Shown one piece after another: positions 11,946 to 22,797 of a stretch of DNA of 64,000 nt. The DNA lies in NCBI GenBank assembly GCA_002104895.1, contig MCFG01000140.1, positions 42,501-106,500 of the forward strand, given 5' to 3'. Position numbers and translations under genes: made by a program. Under the pieces are notes generated by a model, which saw only the letters and a program-made list of their open reading frames with translations, did no database searches and was not told where the DNA came from. Source of the DNA: Anaeromyces robustus. Lineage: Eukaryota > Neocallimastigomycota > Neocallimastigomycetes > Neocallimastigales > Neocallimastigaceae. Position 1 is the first letter of the stretch, and each line of letters opens with the position of its first letter.

Positions 11946-14900
11946 ATGAAATTTTCTGCTATTAATGCATTATTAATAATAAGCAATTTATGTTTGGCAA
12001 CTGCCAATAGAAAATGTATCGTTAAAAATCACCAAAATGATATTATAGATATTAGTGATAAATCAGATGTAGATACAGAAACAAATTTTTTCAAAGATAA
12101 TGAAACTAAAAATTTAATGGATTCTTCATCATCTAAAAATGAAAATGAACTTTCAAATCTTGATAATGATGAAGTTACTGAAGTTCCAGAAACTACTGAT
12201 ATTGTATCAGAAGCTACTGAAGTTGAATCCGAAAAACAAGGTGATGATGAAGAAATAGATGAAAATATGGATGATGAAGAAGATTCAAGTAATGATGAAA
12301 GTATTACAGATAAAGATGAAGATTCTGAAAGCAATAATGAAGAAGAAACTAAGAATATTGACGATGAAATCGAAACAGGAAAAGAAGAAGAAACTGAAAA
12401 TATTATTGAAGAACCAACTGAAAATGTTGACGATGAAATTGAAACAGGAAAAGAAGAAGAAACTGAAAATGTTATTGAAGAACCAACTTCTACACCAATT
12501 GATAAATCAGCATCATGTGTTGTTGATCCACTTGAACGTATTGATTGTGGTGATCCAAATACTTCCAAGGCTATGTGTATAGAAAAGGGATGTTGTTGGG
12601 GAGAAACCGATGTTGCAAATGCTCCATGGTGTTTTTACTCTTCAACTGGTGAAAAAGTTGGAATTTGTGATGCTATTGAAGATGCTGATAAAGTAGCATG
12701 TAAATCAATCACTGAGGATGCCTGTCTTAATGAAACTGGATGCTGTTGGAAGGAAAGTAATGATGAAAATGTTCCATCTTGTTACTATAATAGATCTGTA
12801 AATACTTCAGGTAATTTCAATCCAGATGCTCAAATCACTGTTCGTTTCCTTAAACCAGATTCATGGAAAGTTGTTAACCTTTGGTCATGGGATGGTGGTG
12901 ATAACTTATATGGTGGTCCTTCCTGGCCAGGTAAAGCTATTGAAGATTTAGGTAATGGATGGTGGAGTCACACATTCCCAAAAGGTATATCTCTTGCTAA
13001 TGTCATTTTCAATAATGGTGAAGCTGAAAATACCATTAAAACTTATGATATTACAAATGTTGTCACTTCAACTTGTTTCAAATTAGTAGGTAGTGCTGTT
13101 ATTACAACTACTGATTGTGGCTTAGATTTAGAAATGTGCCATGCTGAAGCTTCTGAACGTGTTCAATGTGGTAGTAATAAAATTACGGAAGATGAATGTA
13201 TTAGTTTAAATTGTTGTTATAATGAATTAGCTGGTGCTCCATCTTGTTTCTTTGGTGTTGGTTCTGATTACAATAACCAATATGGTACTTGTGTTGTTGA
13301 ACACGAATTACGTTCTCAATGTGGTGCTAGTGGTATTACTGAAGAAGAATGTAATGAATTAGATTGTTGTTGGGATCTTTCTGAAGATAAAAATTATCCA
13401 TCCTGTTTCTATCATGGTAATCTTGTACCAACATGTTCTGTTGATGTTTTCCAACGTAACTCTTGTGGTTACTGGGGAATTTCTGAAAGTGAATGTGTTG
13501 ATAAATATGGTTGTTGTTATGATCCAAACAGTCTTTCTGAAGACACTCGTTGTTATTTCCAAGATATTATTCCATCTGGTGAATTCTCTGAATCTGATTG
13601 TTCAGATAAGAAATACAAAGTTAAAAACTTAAAGAAAACTTCATCAGGAATGACGGCTACTCTTGATTTCGAAGATCAAAAATGTCAAAAGTATGATGTT
13701 GATATTAAGTCTCTTGACTTTGCTGCAACTTATGAAACTAATTCAAGACTTCATTTAAAGGTTACTCCATCTGATATTGAAAAATATCCACACAATTCTG
13801 ATATTCCAAGTGAAGCTTTCCCATTTACTCCAAAGATTGAAGGAGCTTCTAATCCAGAATATTCATTTGAATTAGAAGATAATGGTGACTTTAATATAGT
13901 TGTTAAAAGAAAGAATGGTAATATTATCTTTAATTCTCTTGAATTCATCTTTGAACAACAATACTTACAAATAACTACTTCTGTTCCACAAAATGCTAAT
14001 ATTTATGGTATTGGTGAAGTTGTCTCTGAATTCAAAAGAAATGCTAATGCTACTAGACAAGCCTTATTCACTCTTGATTCTGGTTGTCCAAAGGATTCCA
14101 ATATTTATGGTCATCATCCATTCTATTTAGAAATTGCTGAAGATGGTACAGCTTATGGTTTCTTCCTTAAGAATGCACATGGTATGGATTTCACACTTGA
14201 ATCTGGTAAATTATCCTTTAAGGTTAATGGTGGTAACTTTGATATGTACTTCTTCATGGGTCCAACTCCAGAAGAAGTTGTTGCTCAATATCATAAAGTC
14301 ATTGGTCAACCAGCCCTTATGCCATACTGGACTCTTGGTTGGCATCAATGTCGTTACGGTTACAAAAACATTGATCATGTAGAAAGTGTTCTCGCTAATT
14401 TACAAAAAAGTAAAATTCCAATTGATACCATGTGGATTGATATTGATTATATGGATGGTTACAAAGATTTTACATATGATGAAGTAAACTTCCCAACTGA
14501 ACGTATTTCTAAATTCGTAGATAATTTACATGACCAACACTTATATTATATTAATATGGTTGACCCAGCTATTTCTACTGAAAAGGGTTATCCAACTTAT
14601 GAACGTGGTATTAAGGAAGATATTTTCGTTAAGAATGCCGCTGGTGAAAACTTTGTTGGTAAAGTTTGGCCAGGTTTAACTGTCTTCCCAGATTGGTTTA
14701 ACCCAAAGGTTAAAGATTACTGGAAGAATGAATTTGAAATTTTCAAGAAAATCGCTATGACTGATGGTAATTGGATTGATATGAATGAAGCTGCTAATTT
14801 CTGTAATGGTGCTTGTAGTGGTGCTTCTAAAGCTACTCCATTTAAGAATGGTGTCTTCAATCCAAATAGTCCTCCATATATTATTTTCAACAACAGAAAT

Positions 14901-16061
14901 ATTAATACACCATTAAATTATAAAACTCTTGATATGGATGCTACTCACTATGGAGGTCATATTGAATATGATGTTCACAACCTTTACGGTCATATGGAAT
15001 CTATTGTTACTAACAAAGTATTTAGAGAACTCGATCCAGTTAAAAGACCATTCCTTCTTTCTCGTTCTACTTTTGCTGGTACTGGTGCTTATGCTGCCCA
15101 CTGGCTTGGTGATAATGCTTCTAACTGGGATCAATTACATTGGTCTATTCCAGGTATGCTTAATTTCCAAATGTTTGGTATTCCAATGGTTGGTGCTGAT
15201 ATTTGTGGTTTTAATGATAATGCTACTGAAGAACTTTGTGCTCGTTGGCATGAACTTGGTGCCTTCTATCCATTTGCTAGAAATCATAATGCTATTAATT
15301 CTAGTGATCAAGAAGCCTATTTATGGGAATCTGTAGCTGAAAGTGCTCGTAGAGCTTTAGCTATACGTTATGAAATTCTTCCATACTTATACACTCTTTT
15401 AATTAGAACTCACACTGATTCTGGAATGATTGTTTACCCACAAGCTTTCATTTGGCCAACTGATAGTGTTGCTCTTGATAATGATAAACAATTCCTTGTT
15501 GGTAAAGGTATGATGATTACTCCAGTTCTTTCAGATGGTGCTAGATCTGTTAATGGTTACTTCCCAGCTGGTAAATGGTATGATTGGTATGATCCAACTG
15601 TTTCCTTCAATGGACCAAATTACAAAAAATTAGATGCTCCATTAGAACACATTCCAGTTCATATTCGTGGTGGTCATATTATTCCAACTCAAGGTCCATC
15701 TCTTAGTGTCTATCAAAACCGTAATTCATCCTTCGGTCTTATTGTTGCATTAGATGCTAATAATAAAGCTTCTGGAGAACTTTATCTTGATGATGGTAGT
15801 AGTATTGATATTAAGGGTAAGAAAACTGAAATAAAATATTCCGCTGAAGCCGGTTCTCTTATAGCTACTGGTACCTATAACTACGATGAAAAGCAAAAAC
15901 TTGACACTATTAAAATTCTTGGTGTTGAAAGTGAACCATCTAAGGTTGTTCTTAAACAAGATAAATCCTCTTCAACAAAATTCACTTACAAAAAGGGAGT
16001 TTTAATTGTTGAAAATCTTAAAATTAATATGAATAATGATTTCACCCTTACCTGGGCTTAA
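11946..16061 (+). CDS. Secreted GH31 alpha-glucosidase with trefoil and CBM26-like domains
   Basis: Hydrolyses terminal alpha-glucosidic bonds of maltose, malto-oligosaccharides or starch outside the cell. One intronless frame of 1371 residues. The signal peptide is MKFSAINALLIISNLCLATA. Residues about 25-185 form an Asp/Glu/Thr-rich acidic linker with a near-duplicated DDEIETGKEEETEN unit. Five P-type trefoil domains start at C191, C241, C398, C449 and C497, each with a CCW or CCY core. A CBM26-like starch-binding module (about 276-390, WDGG...SWPGKAIEDLGNGWW) sits between domains 2 and 3. The GH31 N-terminal beta domain and (beta/alpha)8 barrel follow, with WIDMNEAANF giving nucleophile D945 and HWLGDNASNW giving acid/base D1056. 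Its composition is far less AT-biased than the flanks, suggesting high expression. Substrate specificity is not settled by sequence. Confidence 0.95.
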   Translation: MKFSAINALLIISNLCLATANRKCIVKNHQNDIIDISDKSDVDTETNFFKDNETKNLMDSSSSKNENELSNLDNDEVTEVPETTDIVSEATEVESEKQGDDEEIDENMDDEEDSSNDESITDKDEDSESNNEEETKNIDDEIETGKEEETENIIEEPTENVDDEIETGKEEETENVIEEPTSTPIDKSASCVVDPLERIDCGDPNTSKAMCIEKGCCWGETDVANAPWCFYSSTGEKVGICDAIEDADKVACKSITEDACLNETGCCWKESNDENVPSCYYNRSVNTSGNFNPDAQITVRFLKPDSWKVVNLWSWDGGDNLYGGPSWPGKAIEDLGNGWWSHTFPKGISLANVIFNNGEAENTIKTYDITNVVTSTCFKLVGSAVITTTDCGLDLEMCHAEASERVQCGSNKITEDECISLNCCYNELAGAPSCFFGVGSDYNNQYGTCVVEHELRSQCGASGITEEECNELDCCWDLSEDKNYPSCFYHGNLVPTCSVDVFQRNSCGYWGISESECVDKYGCCYDPNSLSEDTRCYFQDIIPSGEFSESDCSDKKYKVKNLKKTSSGMTATLDFEDQKCQKYDVDIKSLDFAATYETNSRLHLKVTPSDIEKYPHNSDIPSEAFPFTPKIEGASNPEYSFELEDNGDFNIVVKRKNGNIIFNSLEFIFEQQYLQITTSVPQNANIYGIGEVVSEFKRNANATRQALFTLDSGCPKDSNIYGHHPFYLEIAEDGTAYGFFLKNAHGMDFTLESGKLSFKVNGGNFDMYFFMGPTPEEVVAQYHKVIGQPALMPYWTLGWHQCRYGYKNIDHVESVLANLQKSKIPIDTMWIDIDYMDGYKDFTYDEVNFPTERISKFVDNLHDQHLYYINMVDPAISTEKGYPTYERGIKEDIFVKNAAGENFVGKVWPGLTVFPDWFNPKVKDYWKNEFEIFKKIAMTDGNWIDMNEAANFCNGACSGASKATPFKNGVFNPNSPPYIIFNNRNINTPLNYKTLDMDATHYGGHIEYDVHNLYGHMESIVTNKVFRELDPVKRPFLLSRSTFAGTGAYAAHWLGDNASNWDQLHWSIPGMLNFQMFGIPMVGADICGFNDNATEELCARWHELGAFYPFARNHNAINSSDQEAYLWESVAESARRALAIRYEILPYLYTLLIRTHTDSGMIVYPQAFIWPTDSVALDNDKQFLVGKGMMITPVLSDGARSVNGYFPAGKWYDWYDPTVSFNGPNYKKLDAPLEHIPVHIRGGHIIPTQGPSLSVYQNRNSSFGLIVALDANNKASGELYLDDGSSIDIKGKKTEIKYSAEAGSLIATGTYNYDEKQKLDTIKILGVESEPSKVVLKQDKSSSTKFTYKKGVLIVENLKINMNNDFTLTWA

Positions 16062-16784
16062 ATCTTATAATTATTATATATAAAACAATTTATATATAAA
16101 AAATAAAACAATAAAGAATAAAAACAAAATATGTATATATATAAAATAAAAATAAAAAATAAAAAAATGTATAAGTATATACAACAAATAATATATATAT
16201 ATATAAAACAAAATCAAAAATAAAAAAAAAAAAAATGTATACATATATAAAACAAAAACAAAAATAAAAAATGTATACATATATAAAACAAATATATATA
16301 TATATATAGATTATATATTAAATAATATATAAAAGATAAAAATTAAAAAACATAAATATCCAATTTAAAGTAATTTTTTTTTTACTTTACTTAAGTATAA
16401 TATACATATATATAATACATGTCATTACATTGAAAACTTTTTTAATTAATATAAATTGATATTATTAAAATAACTAAATTAATAAAAAAAAAAAAAAAAA
16501 TTAAATAAATAATAAAAAAAAAAAAACAGATTATTTATAAAATAATAATATATAATAATAATAATACAATAAAAGAAAATTTATACTTATTATAATTATT
16601 ATAATTACATTTTTTATTTTTATTTTTTTTTATTAATTATATTAAAAATTTATTAATTCTATTATATGAAAATTAGTAAATAAAAAAAAAAAAAGAAAGA
16701 TATTTTTATTTACAATTTTTCTAATTTTTATTAATATATTATGTATAATAATCTTGTTTATTAACAGAGATATATTAAATTAAA
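16062..16784. other. Convergent intergenic spacer, low complexity
   Basis: Lies between the 3' ends of the glucosidase and the next minus-strand gene. From about 16120 to 16300 a ~60-base A/T unit with ATGTATACATATATAAAACA is repeated about three times. Poly-A and poly-T tracts follow. No gene seen. Confidence 0.6.
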
Positions 16785-18192
16785 TTATTGTTGTCTTTTA
16801 TTTTTATTTGATGAATTCTTATTTCCTTTGAAAGTTTTATTTACGTTATTAAATTTATTTCTTATGAACTTATTTTTATTATTTTTTGTATTATTAAATC
16901 TTCCTTTATTATGACCACCATTAAATTTTCCTTTACCATAAATCCATTGATCACTTTGTAAAATATAATTACCATAACCATCTCTTATATAAACTGGATT
17001 TGGAACAAATTTTTTATTCCTTAAAATATTTGGTCTTCTTTCCTTCATTACACCAGCTTTTATGGATGCTTCAATCATTCTTTTCTTTTGACTTTTATGT
17101 CTTCTATGTCTTCTTTTTTTTATATCTGAAATATTTAATACTCTATTATTCCAACTAAAAACCTAATATCATTGATGATATATATTTTCCAATATATTTA
17201 ATAATATAATATATAATATTCAAAATTAAATATTAATACACGAATACACGTTTTTATCTTTATTATAATTATTATTATATTTATAAAAATATCTTTTACC
17301 CATGGTATTTTTGAATCTTTTATTATATCTTCTGCTGAAATAATTGATTTATTAAACTTCTTTTCTCTTTCTTCTTCTAAAGAACTATCATTTATAAATA
17401 ATTTTTTTATTATTTCATTAGATATTATAGTTTTTAAACAATATATATTTTATACATTCATAAAATAGAAAAACTATTTATATAATATATACCTATCATA
17501 ATCGAACATATTTTTGGGGGCATAATTAACAATTTTTGGAAGTTGAGGGTTAAGAGTTACATTAACAGGAGGTTTATTTAATAATTTAAAAGGAACTTTT
17601 ATTTTAAAAAGAAATAAAAAATATAAGAATTATATTATTAGATATTAATATAAAATTATTATACAAATAAATTACCTCCTTTTAAACCATAAAGTGGTCC
17701 ATTTTCTACATTTTATAAAATAATTATATATTTAATATATTATATATATAATTAATATATATTATTTAAATATTAATAATAATATTAATTGTTTATTTTT
17801 AAAATTCTCAAACTACAATGAAGTAAAATTTAAATTTTAAAAAATTTAAATTTTTTAAAATTTCATTCGAAATTCCAATTCTGAAATTAATGATTTTAAA
17901 AATTTTGATAAATTTCATATATTACTTAATTAATGAAATTATTATTAATTTTATTGAATCAAATTAACAAATATATTCGCAATTATTAGTAATTACCTGT
18001 TCTATCAAATTCTTCCCCATTGCCTGATGATTTTTTATAAGCAACTAATTCAAATTTTATAAAGGAATTTAAACGATTATATAATTCATCTTTTATTTCT
18101 TTTGTAATTACTATATCTTCAAAAACTTTTTCCTTCTTTTTGATATAATATTTTCCAATATCTTCTTCGTTGTCAGAGAATACAATTTTCAT
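16785..18192 (-). CDS. Unrecognised basic protein
   Basis: I do not recognise this family. Five exons on the minus strand, 18192-17997, 17705-17676, 17595-17493, 17384-17300 and 17162-16785, give 263 residues. The N-terminal 60 residues are acidic/mixed (starting MKIVFSDNEEDIGKYY), followed by ENGPLYGLKGVPFKLLNKPP and NPQLPKIVNYAPKNMFDYDR. A helical EEEREKKFNKS segment and a strongly basic KKRRHRRHKSQKKR stretch come next. It ends with YGNYILQSDQWIYGKG and a Lys/Asn/Gly-rich tail. The basic cluster could be a nuclear or nucleolar signal or RNA contact; this is inference. It shares a 238-base divergent upstream region with CCDC43. The acceptor of exon 4 was chosen because it is the only one giving an open phase-matched frame. 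Confidence 0.75.
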
Positions 18193-18430
18193 TTTTAATA
18201 CTTTTTCTTTTTTCTTAATTAACTAAATGTCAAAATATTTTTTATGAAATATTTATTTAAATTTATGTTTATTTTAAATCTAATTCAAATTATTTTTCCA
18301 ATCATACTTAAAAAATCTTTTTTAAAAATCATGAATATCACATGATTTAATTAAAAAAAAATAATTTTAAATCTTTTATGAATTAATATATACTTTTTCT
18401 TTTATTATTTTTTTTACAAAAACTAATTAT
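18193..18430. promoter_or_regulatory. Short divergent promoter region
   Basis: Only 238 bases separate the start codons of the unrecognised minus-strand gene and CCDC43, so both must be driven from this stretch. It is A/T-rich with poly-A/T runs and no motif that I can name. Confidence 0.55.
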
Positions 18431-19284
18431 ATGACAATGGAAGATAACAATCTTATAGAATGGGTTAATGAAAATTTAAAAAAATTAGATATTGAAGATG
18501 AGGTATTATATTTGTCTTGATAATTTGTTTTATTAATAAAAAGTTTTTATAGAATAATAAAAAATAAAACATTAAAAATAGCTATTTAAATTAACACTGT
18601 TTTTTTTTTTTCTTTTTTTAATAAAAACAAGACGGTTTCAGAATATATAACAGGAATGGTAGAAGAAATTGAAGATGAAGAAGAATGTAGAGAAGCTGTA
18701 GGAGAATATTTGACTGAAGCAACTGTATATATATTATTTTTTTCTTATTATTATTATTTTATTACTATTATATGCTTTAATATCATTCATTAAATTGTTT
18801 ATAAAAAATATCATTCTACTTTTTTACATAAGGAAAAACCTATTGAAGATTTCATGAATGAATTATTTGAATATTCTTCGAAAATAAAACAAATAGAATT
18901 ACAAAAACAAGAAGAAGAAAAAATAAAAAGACAAAATGAAGCTAAACGTAATATATACTCAATAATATAAATTAAATAATATTAAAATTTCTAACATTAT
19001 TTTTTTCTATATACTGTAAATTTTTGTACAAATTAAACAGAAAAAGAAATGGAAATATTAAATGTTACTTCAAAAAAAGAAACAAAAATTCAACTAACTG
19101 ATAAAGAGAGAGAAAAAAGAGAAAAATTTTTAGAAAAATATTCTTACAATTTAGATAGAATTACTCAAGGAGCTGATGGTGAAGAAGAAATTGAATATGT
19201 TGACCATTCAGCAAATGACAATGGTTTATATTTACATATACTATATTCAATTTAATATAAATATTTGATTTTATAATAAATCTA

Positions 19285-19337
<53 letters not shown>

Positions 19338-19585
19338 ATATATATATGTATATAACAAATTATAAATTTATATTTAAAATATTATAAAATTTCTTAGTTG
19401 ATGATTTTATACCAAAAAATACAAATGCTGATATTGTAAAAGAAAAAGAAAGAAAACAAAGAATGGAAGCAAAAAAGAAACACTTACAAAAAGTTGAAAG
19501 GGATAAAAAGTTATTAGAAAAGCAAAGATTAGATAAAGAAAAAGAAAAAAGAAGAACACAAAAAAGAGAAAAGCGTCGTATGTAA
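18431..19585 (+). CDS. CCDC43: CCDC43-family coiled-coil protein
   Basis: Small conserved eukaryotic protein of poorly known function. Five exons, 18431-18502, 18632-18724, 18833-18947, 19041-19223 and 19398-19585, give 216 residues (human 224). The N-terminus (MTMEDNNLIEWVNENLKKLDI, then TVSEYITGMVEEIEDEEE) matches the family's 'W-L-x-E-x-L-x-x-L' start. An acidic helix follows, then the conserved PKNTNADIVKEKERKQRMEA block corresponding to human RNTNVEDVLNARKLERD. The C-terminus is highly charged, with KEKRRTQKREKRRM, like KEKKRTQRGERKR. Intron 4 contains a run of about 45 T. Assignment rests on the order of these motifs. Confidence 0.85.
19289..19335. repeat. Long poly-T tract in CCDC43 intron
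   Basis: An uninterrupted T run of about 47 bases in the last intron, upstream of the TTCTTAG acceptor. Length is likely variable and assembly-sensitive. Confidence 0.85.
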
Positions 19586-20056
19586 AGCAACAACAATAGT
19601 AAAAATATGTACTTCTATAAAATTTTCAAATACTATAGTTATTGTATTTCGATTATTTCATAAATATTTCAAATAACATTTTAATATTATCATATTTATA
19701 TACTTTACAATTTTAATATAAAAATTATATAATTCAAATAAATATATTATATAAATACAACATCAAATTACAATTGTTTTATATATTTTTATGTTATTTT
19801 ATGTTATTTTACTTTACTTTATTATATTTTATATTTAAATTTATTTTATTTTATTTTATTGTATTTTATTTTATTTTATTTTATTTTATTTTATTTTATT
19901 TTATTTTATAATTTATTTAATTATCTAAATTATTATTAATAAATTACAATAATAAGATTACTGTAATTTATGAATTATGTGGTTTTAATATTTTAATATT
20001 ATCTAATTCGTTAAAATGTTTATTAAAGTGCTGTATTGCTCAATATTATTAACAAA
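19586..20056. other. Convergent spacer with TTTTA pentamers
   Basis: Lies between the 3' ends of CCDC43 and IGBP1. From about 19845 to 19910 it is a (TTTTA)n microsatellite; the rest is A/T low complexity with no gene. Confidence 0.65.
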
Positions 20057-21067
20057 TTAACCTTTGTTCATACGATTACCCCATCCTTTTGGATTATCAT
20101 CCTTAAAATCATCCCATTTTCTTTGTTTCATTGTTTCAGCATCAAGTGCTTCTTCATCATTATCATCAATTATTTTTTGTTTTGGTTCACTAATATTATT
20201 AAAACAATATATAATGTTAATAAAATTTTGGTTTTGGTGATTTATACTAATGTTATTATATATAATAATTATATATAATATTTACGTTCCACCAGATAAT
20301 ATATTGCCACGTTTACGTTCATTTTCTAAAAATTCATCAATAGTCATTGTAGGAAGATTATGGCTCGGTCTAAAAACTTGATTTAATCTTTCTTTATGAT
20401 CAACAATAACAAAAGGACGTAAAGGCTTTAATAAATAATAATATTATTAGTATTTATATATAATATTATTAACGATTACTAAGATTCCATTTAATATATA
20501 GAATTATATATTATCTATAATGGCTTACCTTTCCTTTTTGTGATAATAATGGACCAGAAGTTGGAATTGGTGCGAAATTATTTTTATCAGATTGGTTATC
20601 AACTCTCTCTGAACCTGGACCTTGATTTTCTTTCATTTTCTTCATCATCTTTACCATTTCCATTTCATCCTTTATCATTTCTAAATTTTGTATAGTTTGT
20701 TGAATAAATAAATCAATTGTAGTTAAAATTAAATTACGACTAATTTCTTCATCTACATTTTCTTCTCCTCTTTCCGATGCAATTTTCATTTGTTTAGTTA
20801 ATTCCTTATATGATTATAATTTATTATATAATAATTTATTTATTAATATATATGTATGTATGTATATATATTTAGAATCTTGAATTATGTATTCAATAAT
20901 TACTTCAATTTTATTTTTAGTTTCTTTTTCTCTCTTATATCTGGCTATTTTTTCTTCTCTATTTCTTGCAGCATTAAATGATTTATTTGTTAATTTTGCT
21001 TCTAAATATTCTTTATCCTTAAATAATTAATTTATAATTAATATATATAATAGATAAATAAAACAAT

Positions 21068-21108
<41 letters not shown>

Positions 21109-21875
21109 ATAGATAAATAAATAAATAGATAAATAATTATTAATAAATAAATAAATAAATAAATAAAAAAGAGAAATTTAGAATAAATAATAAATAAAAT
21201 GTTAAGAATACTAACTTTTTGAGAAAAAAGTTCATATAATTCACAATTACTTAAAAATTCATTGAAATTTTTCTACTTGTATGAAAAAGAAAAAAAAAAA
21301 AAAAATTAATTTTTTATTATAATTATAATTTTTGATATAATATAGAAAAATGTAAACCTTAGCAGTTTCTAATATCTTTTCTCTATCTGAATTTGGATTA
21401 ACAATTTTCAAGTATAATTCACCCAAATATACTTTGACTAAGAGAAATCTTTTTTTTTATGTTTATTTTATTTTAAAATTTTAGACACATTTTAAAATAA
21501 TAATTATTATAAAAATGTATTCATTAAAAAAGAATATAATAATATATATATATATATATATAAATTAAAAATACTTTAAATCGGTCGTATTTATATCATC
21601 AACAGTTTCATTAATACTAAAAATACTTAATTGTTGAATTAATATAGAAGCTCTCGTAAAATGTCTAATTGCATCATTAACTTTTTTCTAATTGAAAAAA
21701 AAAAATAAATTCAATTAATAAAATCTCATTAATTCAAATTAAAAGAAAAATTATCATAAAACCACAATAATACTTGTAAATTTTCATCATTTGAGGAAAG
21801 ATTAGAATTGACTATATCATTATATAAATTTTGACCAGCTTCGAATTCTTCTTTTAATGATAAATTATTGTCCAT
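20057..21875 (-). CDS. IGBP1: IGBP1/TAP42-type PP2A regulatory subunit
   Basis: Alpha4/Tap42 protein that binds and stabilises catalytic subunits of PP2A-type phosphatases and links them to TOR signalling in yeast. Eight exons: 21875-21774, 21687-21575, 21448-21358, 21272-21216, 21017-20904, 20804-20529, 20425-20286, 20189-20057, giving 341 residues (human 339). The helical N-terminal half contains TDLKFLLVKVYLGELYLK and NREEKIARYKREKE, the region that contacts the phosphatase. The C-terminal block FRPSHNLPTMTIDEFLENE, then DNDEEALDAETMKQRKWDDF and NPKGWGNRMNKG, is diagnostic of the family. All introns are short GT-AG introns and most lie in phase 0. Confidence 0.96.
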
Positions 21876-22797
21876 GATTTATCTAAATTTTATTTAAAAA
21901 AAAAAAAAACATTGATTTTTTATATACAAAAAATTATGAGAATAATATATTTAGAAATTAGTAATTTAAAATGTTTAAAATTTTGAATTTTGAATTTTGA
22001 AATTTTTTAAATTATTAGCTTAAAAAAATATATCAAATGGTTTTTATATAATTTTTCTTATATTTTAATTCTTTCTAAATCCTAACTCTAAATTAAACAT
22101 TTTTAATGATTTATTATACATTTTTAATTATTTTTAATAATTTAAAATTCAAAATAGACACAGAAATAAATATAATAAATTATATAAATCATAAAAATAA
22201 AAAATAAAATACAATTTGAAAATTATAAATTACATTTATTATTATATTAACCTTTATATATAATTTATAAAATACAAGAAAAAAAAAAGTAGTAAGGTTC
22301 TTTTTTTTTTTTTTCTGTTGTCAATATTTTAAAGATAAATAAAATAAAAATTTTCAATAAATTAAAACAACGATAAGTCGATTTTGTGTAATATTAAAAA
22401 ATTAAAAAGTTATATTAAAAAGAAAATAATAATAATAATAATAATAAAATTTCATTATTATTATATACAAATATTAATATACAAAATTCTTCATGAAAAA
22501 AGCCAATAAAAAAGGAAGTAAAAATAAAATTTTATACTAAAATATATTTTATATATATATATATATATTTTTTTTTTTGAAAAACTAATTTCATTAATGA
22601 TATATATAATACATTGATAAATATGTATTTATATAAATATTAGTTAAAAAACAAAGTTTATATGTATAAATACTATATATAAATACATTTACATATATAA
22701 CATATGTATATATATTTTATATTTTATTTTTTGATAAATATTTAAAATAATAATAATAATATTATAATTATTATTTCTATTTAATTTATAAAATAAA
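21876..22797. other. Intergenic region, no gene seen
   Basis: Spacer between the RIB43A 3' end and the IGBP1 start, both on the minus strand. Poly-A/T runs, (ATA)n and (TA)n blocks near 22430 and 22550. The part next to 21876 would hold the IGBP1 promoter; no motif stands out. Confidence 0.55.

Noticed and set aside
12029-12568. 179-codon Ser/Val-rich frame antisense to the glucosidase
   Set aside because: It is the complement of the acidic Glu/Asp repeat region (GAA/GAT read as TTC/ATC); composition explains it.
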